Positions 7,335-16,398 of a stretch of 37,219 bases of DNA are shown here, one piece after another. Positions within the stretch are counted from its first letter, which is position 1. Every line of letters begins with the position of its first letter. The position numbers and the translations under genes are program-made. Under the pieces are notes generated by a model. That model worked only from the letters and a program-made list of their open reading frames with translations, did no database searches and was not told where the DNA came from. This DNA comes from Candidatus Poribacteria bacterium (GTDB lineage: Bacteria; Poribacteria; WGA-4E; WGA-3G): NCBI GenBank assembly GCA_022828145.1, contig JAJEJA010000027.1:1-37219 (forward strand), written 5' to 3'.

Positions 7335-8315
7335 GTGAAATTGGTGACTTTCAAACACCCATCGTTTGACAAATCTGCTACACTTGATGATGCACATATC
7401 GGCGTGTGCATGGAGAAAGAGAATATTCTCGATCTCAATCTAAGTGCGCGAAATATGATTGCGTTTTTTGCTCATGATTGTATTGACGAAACATCAAACT
7501 ATATTGCACGCATCCAAAAATCACGTAAACAGGATGAACCAAATATACATTTTGATGAGTCTAAGGGTATCTTTCCCATTTCAGAAGTAGAATTGCTGGC
7601 ACCAATTCCACAACCGACAAGTCTACGCGATTTCGGCGTATTCAAAGAACACATGGATGCTGCAATGCGTATTACCGGTAAGGAAATGCCTCCAGAATGG
7701 TACAAACTACCAAACTACTATCGTGGCAGCACGAGCCCTGCCTCTATTGCCGGGCACGAAGCAGTCGTTACGTGGCCCAACTACACAGAAAAACTTGATT
7801 TTGAACTTGAATGGGGAATATACATCGGGAAACAGGGAAAAAACATCTCAATAGATGCAGCACCAGAATACATCGCTGGATACACAATTTATAACGATAT
7901 TAGCGCACGAGACATACAATTCCGACACATGACATTGTCACTGGGACCCGCAAAGGGAAAAGATTTTGATAATAGTAACATAATGGGTCCCTGTCTCGTA
8001 ACACCTGATGAAATCGAGGATCCGTATAATCTCAATATGATCGCACGTGTAAACGGAGAAATCTGGTCAGAAGGAAATACTTCCGATATGTATTACTCTT
8101 TCGCTGAGATGATATCTTTTGTCTCACAGTCAGAAACCCTCTTTCCAGGAGACTTCTTAGGATCCGGTACGGTCGGAAAAGGATGTGGATGGGAGCTTGA
8201 CAGATGGATACAACCGGGCGATGTCATTGAACTTGAAGTTGAAAATATCGGGGTGTTGAGAAACAGAATCGGTGAACCAGAACAGAATCCCGCTGCTTGG
8301 AAGGAAAAAATCTAA
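7335..8315 (+). CDS. Fumarylacetoacetate hydrolase (FAH) family protein
   Basis: Protein of 326 aa. The C-terminal two thirds match the FAH/2-keto-4-pentenoate hydratase fold: LDFELEWGIYIG supplies the metal-binding E-x-E pair, followed by NDISARDIQ and a GPAKGKDFD segment with the Lys and Asp of the active site. Family enzymes cleave C-C bonds or hydrate acyl-pyruvates in catabolism of aromatics or sugars; the substrate cannot be decided. The start is GTG at 7335 with GAGGT upstream. The stop codon is two bases before the start of an SDR dehydrogenase, so the pair is one operon and probably one catabolic route. Confidence 0.88.
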   Translation: MKLVTFKHPSFDKSATLDDAHIGVCMEKENILDLNLSARNMIAFFAHDCIDETSNYIARIQKSRKQDEPNIHFDESKGIFPISEVELLAPIPQPTSLRDFGVFKEHMDAAMRITGKEMPPEWYKLPNYYRGSTSPASIAGHEAVVTWPNYTEKLDFELEWGIYIGKQGKNISIDAAPEYIAGYTIYNDISARDIQFRHMTLSLGPAKGKDFDNSNIMGPCLVTPDEIEDPYNLNMIARVNGEIWSEGNTSDMYYSFAEMISFVSQSETLFPGDFLGSGTVGKGCGWELDRWIQPGDVIELEVENIGVLRNRIGEPEQNPAAWKEKI

Positions 8316-8317
8316 CT

Positions 8318-9067
8318 GTGCGACTCAAAGGTAAGGTAGCAATCATCACAGGTGCAGCATCTGGAATTGGCAAAGCAACTGCTATACTTTTTGCACAACA
8401 CGGCGCAAAGGTAGTTGTAGCAGATATAGATAAACCGGGTGGAAACCAAACCGTCGCTAACATCAAAGAGAACGACAACGCAGCTGCTTTCATTCACACC
8501 GATGTGACAATAAGAGATAACACTGAACAGATGGTAGAGCATACCGTCCGAATATTCGGAAAACTTGATATTCTCCTAAACAATGCCGGGATTGCTATGC
8601 GTCTACCTGTCGCTGATTTATCAGAAGGGGATTGGCATCGGTGTTTAAATGTGAACTTGCACGGTGTTTTTCTCTGTTCAAAGGCAGCTATACCTGCTAT
8701 GAAGGAGAACGGTGGCGGATCAATCATCAATATGTCCTCAATTTATGGATTGGTAGGTGCGGATGTTCGCGCTGCTTATGTAGCATCAAAAGGTGCAGTT
8801 ACAAACTTGACCCGCGGCATGGCACTTGACTATGCGGAGGACAATATCCGAGTCAACTGTATTTGTCCAGGTTTTGTAGAAACCCCTTTAGTTGCTGGCG
8901 TCGTCAGAACACCAGAAGAATATCAGAAACTCGCCAATAAACATCCGATGCGGAGACTCGGACAACCCGATGAAATTGCTTATGGTGCCTTATACCTTGC
9001 CTCCGATGAATCCGCATTTGTCACCGGTATCGCCTTGCCAATTGATGGAGGATATACCGCAGGATAA
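8318..9067 (+). CDS. Short-chain dehydrogenase/reductase (SDR)
   Basis: Protein of 249 aa, classical SDR size. NAD(P)-binding TGAASGIG is near the N-terminus, followed by acidic VVVADID (an Asp here suggests NAD preference), NNAG, the catalytic SSIYG...YVASK (Ser-Tyr-Lys) and ICPGFVETPL. It oxidises or reduces an alcohol/ketone, probably a sugar-derived or hydroxy-acid substrate given its hydrolase neighbour. The GTG at 8318, two bases after the upstream stop with AAGGAA upstream, was preferred to an in-frame TTG at 8297 that overlaps the hydrolase. Confidence 0.93.
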   Translation: MRLKGKVAIITGAASGIGKATAILFAQHGAKVVVADIDKPGGNQTVANIKENDNAAAFIHTDVTIRDNTEQMVEHTVRIFGKLDILLNNAGIAMRLPVADLSEGDWHRCLNVNLHGVFLCSKAAIPAMKENGGGSIINMSSIYGLVGADVRAAYVASKGAVTNLTRGMALDYAEDNIRVNCICPGFVETPLVAGVVRTPEEYQKLANKHPMRRLGQPDEIAYGALYLASDESAFVTGIALPIDGGYTAG

Positions 9068-9106
9068 TGTAGATGCAAAAACTACAATTTGTTAATGGGT
9101 AAGTGC

Positions 9107-11797
9107 ATGCGAAAATTTATCATATCTGTTTTTCTCCTATTGCTCTTAAACAGCGCGTATCTTTTCAGTTTCGGTGAACCGACCCTCTTCTATATATCCA
9201 ACATCCTGTTACACTTAGTTCTCGGTATTCTATTAGTCATACCATTTAGTGTGTATCTCTATAAGACGCTAAAAAAAATAACGTCCCTCGGTCGCGTCAG
9301 TGTTATCTGCATAATTGTCGGTATCGTTACAGGTGTGTGTCTAATGATTGTCGGTGCCACTACCCCTTACCGTTGGATTCTCTATTTACATATCGTCAGC
9401 ATCAGCATAGGTAGTTTTCTTTTTTGCATGCATCTGTTACGAGACAATAACTACCTCACACCGATATTCAAGAAAATCGTTATTGGTGTTTTAATTGGTA
9501 TTGTATTTTTCCCGATTGGTGCTAAGTTATCTCAACGCTTTTTTCCAGAAGAGAACTATCTTGTCAAGAACCCCGCTTTTCCACCTGCAAGTATGTATGA
9601 TGAAGGTGGTGGACCTACAGGACACTTTTTTCCAGCTTCTGTTGAAACGGAAACCGGCAATCTCATTCCAACCGATTTTTTTCTAACTTCTGAAACATGT
9701 GCTACTGCAGGATGTCATCCCGATATATATAAACAGTGGAACGAATCAGCACATCACTTCTCCTCGTTCAACAACCAGTGGTACAGAAAATCTATCATCT
9801 ATATGCAGGAAGTCAACGGCATACAACCCTCAAAATGGTGCGGCGGTTGCCATGATCCTGCAATACTGCTCAATGGAGTGATGGATAAACCGATACGAGA
9901 GAATCTGCATACCCCCGCAGCACAAGCAGGATTAGCATGCACTGCCTGTCACTCTATGGAAACCGTAAAGGATACGATGGGAAACAGTGGATACATAATA
10001 AAGTATCCACCCTTACACGATTTAGCATCAAGCAACAATCGCTTTATCCGAAGTTTGCATAACTATCTCATCCGTCTTGATCCGGAACCGCATAAGAAGA
10101 GTTTCCTCAAACCTTTCCATCGCAACAATACTGCAGAATTCTGCTCAACGTGTCATAAGGCGCATCTGGATTTTCCTGTCAACAATTTTCGCTGGGTCCG
10201 CGGTTTCAACGACTATGATCAATGGCAAAAAAGCGGCGTTTCCCATCAAGGGGCTTTATCGTTCTATTATCCCGAAACTGCCCAGAAATGTGTTGATTGT
10301 CACATGCCGCTTGTAGATTCTAAAGACGCTGGAAATATAGATGGTAAGGTTCATAGCCATCGCTTTCCCGCTGCGAACACTGCTCTCCCTTATGTCAATA
10401 AACATGAAGAACAACTCCAAGCTGTGATAGACTTTTTACAGAATGATGTGATAACTTTAGATCTGTTTGCTAACGGTAAACCGATACCTAAAGAAGGTAT
10501 TCAGGTTGCACGTGATGAAAACCCCTTAATTGAGGTCGTCGTTCGCACACGCGGTGTTGGTCATCAATTCCCCACAGGAACAATTGATGCTTTTGACATC
10601 TGGCTTGAGCTAAAGATCAGTGATGAAAATGGAAAAATCGTATTCTGGAATGGTCGTATTGAAGATCCGGATGGCAACGGACCTGTTGATCCGGGGGCAC
10701 ATTTTTACCGCAGTTATATGCTTGATGCACACGGCAACCCTATCAACAAACGGAATGTGTGGGCAATGCGAACTGTACTCTATTCCCGCACAATACCTCC
10801 CGGTGCTGCCGATACTGTCCGATACCGTTTGGAAATCCCACCCGATTGTGACGGAATGCTTTCTGTTGAAGCAAAACTAAACTACCGTAAGTTCAATTGG
10901 TGGCATACGCAGTGGGCTTATGCAGGTGTGCGAGACCCTGAACATACAGACTTAAAAGTTGGCAAAGGTTATGACAACGGGAGATGGGTTTGGACAGGTG
11001 ATACATCAGATGTCGCAGGAGAAATCAAAGCCATTCCAAATCTACCGATTACCGTCATGGCAGATGCAAAAGCAATTCTTCATGTTAAAACGGATGTCAA
11101 ACCGACAACACAGGATGTTCCAACGAGCCACGAACAACAAGACGATACAAACATAGCAAATGCTCGCGAAAGATGGAATGACTACGGGATAGGACTGTTT
11201 CTACAAGGAGACCTCAGAGCAGCACAGGCTGCTTTTCGGGAAGTAACTAAAATTGAACCGGATTATTTAGATGGATGGGTGAACCTGGCACGATGTAGCA
11301 TAAAAGAGGGCGACATGAAAACTGCAGAAGCGATGCTCAATAAAGCCTTTGAAATTCAGCGAAACATGCTGCCGACTAACCCGCATCGTGCAAAGGTTCA
11401 CTACTTTTTTGCCCTCGTTCAAGAATCTTATGGCAATTACGACACAGCAATTCAGCATCTTCAAAGTGCAGTAGCACAGTTCCCACGTGACACCCGTGTG
11501 CTCAACCAATTGGGGAGGATGCACTTGCTAAAACGTGAGTATGAAACGGCTTTGACAGAGTTTCAGAAAACACTCGCGGTTGATCCTGAAGATTTAGATG
11601 CACACTACAATATGATGCGTTGTTATCGTGCCTTGAAGAATCCGTCTATGGCTGCAAAATCGCATAAACTTTATCAACGCTTTAAGGCAGATGAATCTGT
11701 TGATGCGATTACAGGAATTGCTCGCCGCGCAGACCCAGATGCTAACCGAGAACGCCAACCTATTCACGAACACACGAATAGTTACATGGTAGATTAA
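9107..11797 (+). CDS. Membrane-anchored multihaem cytochrome c with C-terminal TPR domain
   Basis: Protein of about 896 aa. The N-terminus has five predicted membrane helices (roughly 4-22, 28-52, 64-84, 90-112, 120-140); His36, His95 and His109 lie in or next to them and might bind haem b. A cytochrome c-554-like domain follows, with five haem motifs: one CX4CH (CATAGCH, residue 198) and four CXXCH (CGGCH 245, CTACH 278, CSTCH 346, CVDCH 395). A beta-rich region (GVGHQFPTGTIDAFDIWLEL) and then TPR repeats (about 690-870) complete it. It probably moves electrons between the quinone pool and an extracytoplasmic partner; the TPRs may dock that partner. Starts at 9089 (TTG) and 9095 are alternatives without a clear ribosome site. 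It lies 39 bp downstream of the SDR. Confidence 0.85.
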   Translation: MRKFIISVFLLLLLNSAYLFSFGEPTLFYISNILLHLVLGILLVIPFSVYLYKTLKKITSLGRVSVICIIVGIVTGVCLMIVGATTPYRWILYLHIVSISIGSFLFCMHLLRDNNYLTPIFKKIVIGVLIGIVFFPIGAKLSQRFFPEENYLVKNPAFPPASMYDEGGGPTGHFFPASVETETGNLIPTDFFLTSETCATAGCHPDIYKQWNESAHHFSSFNNQWYRKSIIYMQEVNGIQPSKWCGGCHDPAILLNGVMDKPIRENLHTPAAQAGLACTACHSMETVKDTMGNSGYIIKYPPLHDLASSNNRFIRSLHNYLIRLDPEPHKKSFLKPFHRNNTAEFCSTCHKAHLDFPVNNFRWVRGFNDYDQWQKSGVSHQGALSFYYPETAQKCVDCHMPLVDSKDAGNIDGKVHSHRFPAANTALPYVNKHEEQLQAVIDFLQNDVITLDLFANGKPIPKEGIQVARDENPLIEVVVRTRGVGHQFPTGTIDAFDIWLELKISDENGKIVFWNGRIEDPDGNGPVDPGAHFYRSYMLDAHGNPINKRNVWAMRTVLYSRTIPPGAADTVRYRLEIPPDCDGMLSVEAKLNYRKFNWWHTQWAYAGVRDPEHTDLKVGKGYDNGRWVWTGDTSDVAGEIKAIPNLPITVMADAKAILHVKTDVKPTTQDVPTSHEQQDDTNIANARERWNDYGIGLFLQGDLRAAQAAFREVTKIEPDYLDGWVNLARCSIKEGDMKTAEAMLNKAFEIQRNMLPTNPHRAKVHYFFALVQESYGNYDTAIQHLQSAVAQFPRDTRVLNQLGRMHLLKREYETALTEFQKTLAVDPEDLDAHYNMMRCYRALKNPSMAAKSHKLYQRFKADESVDAITGIARRADPDANRERQPIHEHTNSYMVD

Positions 11798-11804
11798 CTT
11801 TTTA

Positions 11805-13292
11805 TTACCAATCTTCAACCAGTTGCACTAACAGGCGCACACCGTACCCGGTTGCACCTTCAGGGATATAGGTAGACCCCTTCATACCCCAGGCCGTGCC
11901 AGCGATGTCAAGATGAACCCACGGGTAACCCTCAGCGAACTTCTTCAGAAACGCTGCACCTGCAATCGTTCCTGCAGTGCCATCCCCGATATTCTGAACA
12001 TCGGCAACTTTGCTTTTGACACCTTCATCATAATCATCCCATAACGGCAATTCCCAAACGCGCTCGTGCGTTTTCTCGGCTGCTTTTCTGATTTTTTCTA
12101 TAAGCGTATCATCAGTACCCATAGCACCCGCTGCGATATGTCCAAGACAAGTAATAACTGCACCTGTCAATGTTGCTAAATCAACCACGCCATTCGGTTC
12201 ATACTGGGCAGTCCACCCGAGCGCATCAGCCAAAATTAGTCTACCTTCTGCATCTGTATTCATAATCTCAATCGTTTTTCCACCATAAGAGGTGACGACA
12301 TCTCCCGGTTTGATAGCGGTTGACCCAGGCATATTTTCTGATGCAGCTATAATACCAATAACCCGCACATCAGGTTTCAGGTTGCCGATGGCTTGCATCG
12401 CACCTAATACAGCTGCAGCACCCGACATGTCGTGTTTCATCTCGTCCATACCCTTACCTGATTTGAGTGAAATCCCACCCGTATCAAAGGTAATCCCTTT
12501 TCCAACAAGTGCAACAGTATCCCGTGCATCACCTTCAGGGGTGTATTCTAAGATGATAAACCGTGGCTCCTCAGCACTCCCTTGTGAAACTGCTAAGAGG
12601 GTGCGAAATCCTTTCTCCTCAAGTGTCGCCTTATCAAAAATCGTGCAGCTAAGTCCCGTAGATTCTGCCACCCTTTCTGCTTTCTCAGCAAGTAAAGTCG
12701 GAGTAAGATAATTGCTGGGTTGGTTGCTAAGATTACGAGCAAGGATGGTGCCGTTCGCTATCGTTTCCCCACGAGTAACAAGTCGTTCAATGCTGTTTTT
12801 CTCTATATCACTACCGACAAGAATCGTCAAAGAGTCAAGGGATTTACTTTCACCATCATCGTCTTCCTTTACGGTTTTGTGCTGTTTGAATTCGTAGAGA
12901 GAAAGTAGGCTTGCTTCAACTGCTGCCTGGGTCCAATCGTCTTGTGTTTCAGGGGGTAGCGGGACCGCGATAGATTTGAGTCCCATGTCGCGGGCCATCC
13001 GAGCGGTGTGTCCCGAGACCTGACGCACCTTTTCAGCGTTGAGTTCCGCGTACATCCCAAGTCCTACCAAAATGACACGAGGAGCCGTTATCCCACCATC
13101 TGTATAAAGAACACTTGTCGTTTTCGGTTTACCTTTGAAGTCTCCGAGATTCAAGAACGACTGAATCTGTCCTTCCAAAGCAGCGTCAGCGGCAAGTAGT
13201 AACTCGTTATGAAGGTCATCCTCAAGTATCGGGATAAGAATCGCATCCGTCTCAAATTGACGAAAATCTCCAATTTCAACAGTAATGTTCAT
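11805..13292 (-). CDS. pepA: Leucyl aminopeptidase (M17 family)
   Basis: Protein of 495 aa, the usual length for cytosol aminopeptidase. The N-terminal macro-like domain is followed by the catalytic domain with VALVGKGITFDTGGISLK (Lys and Asp metal ligands), MKHDMSGAAA, and the signature NTDAEGRLILADAL (Asp, Glu and the bicarbonate-binding Arg). It removes N-terminal residues from peptides using two divalent metals, as a cytoplasmic hexamer. It is the last gene of the BMP-formate dehydrogenase-cupin run, 12 bp after the cupin. Its 3' end faces the cytochrome gene seven bases away. Confidence 0.96.
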   Translation of the reverse strand: MNITVEIGDFRQFETDAILIPILEDDLHNELLLAADAALEGQIQSFLNLGDFKGKPKTTSVLYTDGGITAPRVILVGLGMYAELNAEKVRQVSGHTARMARDMGLKSIAVPLPPETQDDWTQAAVEASLLSLYEFKQHKTVKEDDDGESKSLDSLTILVGSDIEKNSIERLVTRGETIANGTILARNLSNQPSNYLTPTLLAEKAERVAESTGLSCTIFDKATLEEKGFRTLLAVSQGSAEEPRFIILEYTPEGDARDTVALVGKGITFDTGGISLKSGKGMDEMKHDMSGAAAVLGAMQAIGNLKPDVRVIGIIAASENMPGSTAIKPGDVVTSYGGKTIEIMNTDAEGRLILADALGWTAQYEPNGVVDLATLTGAVITCLGHIAAGAMGTDDTLIEKIRKAAEKTHERVWELPLWDDYDEGVKSKVADVQNIGDGTAGTIAGAAFLKKFAEGYPWVHLDIAGTAWGMKGSTYIPEGATGYGVRLLVQLVEDW

Positions 13293-13304
13293 ATCTTTTC
13301 CTTT

Positions 13305-13616
13305 CTATTCTGATTTACGCATTCCCGTCAATACGACGAGGGGTTCTGTGCTTGTAACAGTCAGTGAATGGTATGTGTTCGCCGGCACATCAACGCGGTC
13401 ACCACGTTTGACCGTGTCCGTTTCATCTGCAACTTTTACATCTGCCGTACCCGACAATACACAAACAACTTCATCATCACTGTGAATATAATCAAGATAG
13501 GCACCACCAGGACGACCCGACCACTGATATGGGTCATACCCCTCGGATCGCAGCTGCTTTTTAAGTCCTTCAACACTATCATTCTCTTCTAACCAACATG
13601 TTTTCCATTCCATCAT
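13305..13616 (-). CDS. Small cupin-domain protein
   Basis: Protein of 103 aa forming a single beta-barrel. Cupin motif 1 is seen as YIHSDDEVVCVLSGTADV and motif 2 as PANTYHSLTV, giving His/Glu-type metal ligands and the Gly of the turn. Family members range from small dioxygenases to sugar isomerases and metal-binding sensors; function is not decided. AGGAG lies five bases before the ATG at 13616. The gene sits eight bases after the formate dehydrogenase stop and 12 bases before pepA, so it is clearly co-transcribed. Confidence 0.85.
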   Translation of the reverse strand: MMEWKTCWLEENDSVEGLKKQLRSEGYDPYQWSGRPGGAYLDYIHSDDEVVCVLSGTADVKVADETDTVKRGDRVDVPANTYHSLTVTSTEPLVVLTGMRKSE

Positions 13617-13624
13617 TACGCTCC

Positions 13625-16387
13625 TTATATAGGTTCTAATCTAACCGGACATACTTTCAACTCGGCAGTGTGAGTAACAGGGTCATATCCTGAACCGGTT
13701 AGAAGGTTCACCGGCACATCCCCGAAACTGAAACTGGCAAACACCGTACCACTCGGTGATCGTTTTGTCGCCTTTACTTTTATATTAATGCTGCCACGGG
13801 CACTACTCATTTTACACCATTCACCATCAGCCAGTTGCCATTTTTCAAGGTCTGCGGGGTTAACTTCAAGCGATTCTTCTGGCAAAAAATAATCTATACC
13901 TTGCGCTCTCCCCGTCTGTGTGCGTGTATGATACGACTGTAGACGTCTTCCGGTCGTTAACCAAACTGGAAATTCTTCACTTATCGTTTCAGCCGGGTCT
14001 CTGTAGTGAACATTAGAAAAAATACCTTTACCGTTGACAAATGTCCCCTCATGTAAGCGAGGTGTACCGGGATGATCTCTGTTCGGAACAGGCCACTGAT
14101 TGTTAAATTCATCTGTCACACCGATGTCAATCCGATCCCAATCTAATCCCGCGTAAATAGGGGATAGGTTACACAATTCGTTGAAAATCGGTTTCGGTGA
14201 ATCATAGTCAAATCCGTTGAAGTCAAGCCGTTTAGCAATTTCGCTGATAATCCACCAATCCGGTTTCGCTTGTCCGGCAGGGGGAACAGCAGCACGCATG
14301 CGTTGCACGCGTCTTTCTGTATTTGTGCAGACACCATCGGTTTCTCCCCATGCTGCCGCTGGGAGTACAACATCTGCAAGTTCAGCAGTTTCAGTCAAAA
14401 AGATGTCAATCACAACGAGATGTTCTAAAGAACATAGGGCATGTTCGCAATGTTCACGATCCGGATCAGATATCAGTGTGTTTTCGCCATCAATCAACAT
14501 CGCATGAATGCTGTCACCACAAAGTTCCAGCGCGGTAACTTTTGTTATCCCTTTTTCAAGGTCAATTTCCTTTCCATAAGCTATCTTGAACTTCTGCTGG
14601 TTTTTGGGATCGGTAACGGATTGAAAACCGGGATAGTTATTCGGCAAAGCACCGCTATCACCTGCCCCCTGAATGTTGTTCTGTCCACGCATAGGGTTAA
14701 TCCCTGTCCCCTCGCGCCCCACATGTCCTGTCAACAGTGCAAGGTTGCACAGACTCTGAACATTTTCCACACCGCAGATGTGTTCTGTGATACCGAGTGT
14801 ATAATAGATCGCACCCTTGTCCGCAGAGCCATACCAGATAGCAGCAGTTTCAATATCTTTTGCGGGTACACCTGTAATCGTTTCTGCCCATTCAGGTGTC
14901 CATTTGTTAATATGTTCAAAGAAATCCTCAAATCCCGTTGTTCTATTTTTAACGAATTCTTCATCAACCAGACCTTCACGAACAATCACATGCGCCATGC
15001 CGAGAAGTAAGGCAGTATCTGAACCGACACGAAGCGGTAGGTACAGGTGAGACAGATCCGCTAATCCAATCCGTCTCGGATCAGCAACGATCAATTTTGC
15101 CCCGCGTGCAATCGCTTTCTTCAAACCTGTCGCTGCAACGGGATGACATTCAGTCATGTTCGTGCCGATGCAGAAAATGACATCCGGTTTCTGCATGTCA
15201 ACAAGTGGGTTAGACATTGCCCCGCGTCCAATTGTCGCTGCCAGACCGGCAACGGTAGGAGCATGTCAGGCACGGCTGCAATTGTCAATATAGTTTGTGC
15301 CAAATCCTGCGCGGATAAACTTTTGCATCAGATATGCCGCTTCACTCGGCGCACGTCCAGATGCAATGCCATAAACACTGTATTTCCCATGCTTCGCGTG
15401 CACGTTTTTAAAACCTGCAGCGGCTATATCAAGGGCATCATCCCATGACGTTTCGTGAAGTTCACCATCAGCACCCCGCACAAGGGGTGCCTTTAAACGA
15501 TCAGGATGTTGAACAAAGTCATAAGCAAACTGTCCCTTCACACAGAGTGCACCCTGGTTAGCAGGCCCATCCATTGCAGGGTGAATACCGACTATCTTTT
15601 CCTCATGTGTAAGAATGTCTACGGAGCAACCAACACCACAATAGGGGCAGATAGTACGAGTCTTATCAATCTGTGCTTCAGGTACCGTATCGGCTGTGCC
15701 AGCTGTGCGAAGTGCCTTCTTGTCTGCCAAAGCACCAGTGGGGCATGTTTGGATACATTGACCACAGAATGTACAGGCAGAGTCCTTGAGCAGACCATCA
15801 AATTCAGTCGTTATCTGTGTATGAAACCCCCGATTCATCACGTTAATCGCATGATCACCCTCCTGTTCAGCACAGACTCGCACACACCGGTAGCAAGAGA
15901 TACAAAGATCGTAATCTCTAAGGATAAATGGATTGTCATCCGCTTTGCTTCTACCCGACTTTGTCCCATCAATGTTTGATGCGTATATTTCGTACTTGTC
16001 TCGGAGGGAAGCAAGTTCGTGTGAGGCATAGCCTCTTAACGAATGAACATCTACTTCACGATTCTCACTAATTACCATCTCAAGTAAAGTTCTACGGTAC
16101 GCCTCTATCGCGTCTGTAGACGTGCGGATTACCATGTCTGATGTCGCTTTTGTTGTACAGGAGGCTACGGGATTGCGCGCACCCGCTAATTCAACAATGC
16201 ATAGGCGACATCCACCGAATGGTTCCAGTCGTGGATCATAACAAAGCGTAGGTATGTCTCTCTGATGTCGCTGTGCCACTTCAAGGATAGTTTCACCATC
16301 CGAAAAAGTGACTTCAGTGCCATCAATCCGCATTTTATGAACGCCCGGCATTTTATGAACCCCCTGCATTTTATGGACGTTTCTCAC
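13625..16387 (-). CDS. fdhA: Formate dehydrogenase alpha subunit, selenocysteine-containing (UGA read through)
   Basis: One 920-aa reading frame interrupted only by TGA at 15266-15268, at the position of the Mo-ligand selenocysteine (Sec374): the context reads CSRA-Sec-HAPTVAGLA, matching known Sec formate dehydrogenases. Order of domains: NuoG-like [2Fe-2S] ferredoxin (Cys49, 60, 63, 77); a segment where the His/Cys3 cluster domain is expected but its Cys are absent; two [4Fe-4S] sets (Cys162/165/168/172 and 205/208/211/215); catalytic [4Fe-4S] (Cys247/250/254/282); molybdopterin domain; dinucleotide-binding domain. It oxidises formate to CO2 (or the reverse). The SECIS hairpin directly follows the UGA. 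The start is GTG at 16387, with ATGs at 16369, 16351 and 16333 in a tandem repeat as alternatives. No beta/gamma subunit or sel gene is in the window. Confidence 0.93.
15236..15254 (-). promoter_or_regulatory. SECIS element of the formate dehydrogenase mRNA
   Basis: In the mRNA, 11 nt after the UGA, CGUUGCC pairs with GGCAGCG (7 bp, one U-G pair) around the loop GGUCU. E. coli fdhF has the same loop and the same 11-nt distance; SelB binds this loop to deliver Sec-tRNA. Confidence 0.9.
16331..16384 (-). repeat. Three tandem 18-bp repeats at the start of the formate dehydrogenase gene
   Basis: Units at 16331-16348, 16349-16366 and 16367-16384. Each encodes VHKM plus two residues in frame, so each supplies a possible ATG start (16333, 16351, 16369). 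They precede the conserved ferredoxin domain, which begins at MRIDGTEVTF. Confidence 0.8.
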
Positions 16388-16398
16388 TTATGTCCCGC

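Noticed and set aside
15217..15266. Reading the formate dehydrogenase as two genes or a pseudogene
   Set aside because: The frame is continuous, the TGA sits at the Sec position, and a SECIS hairpin with GGUCU loop follows at the canonical distance.
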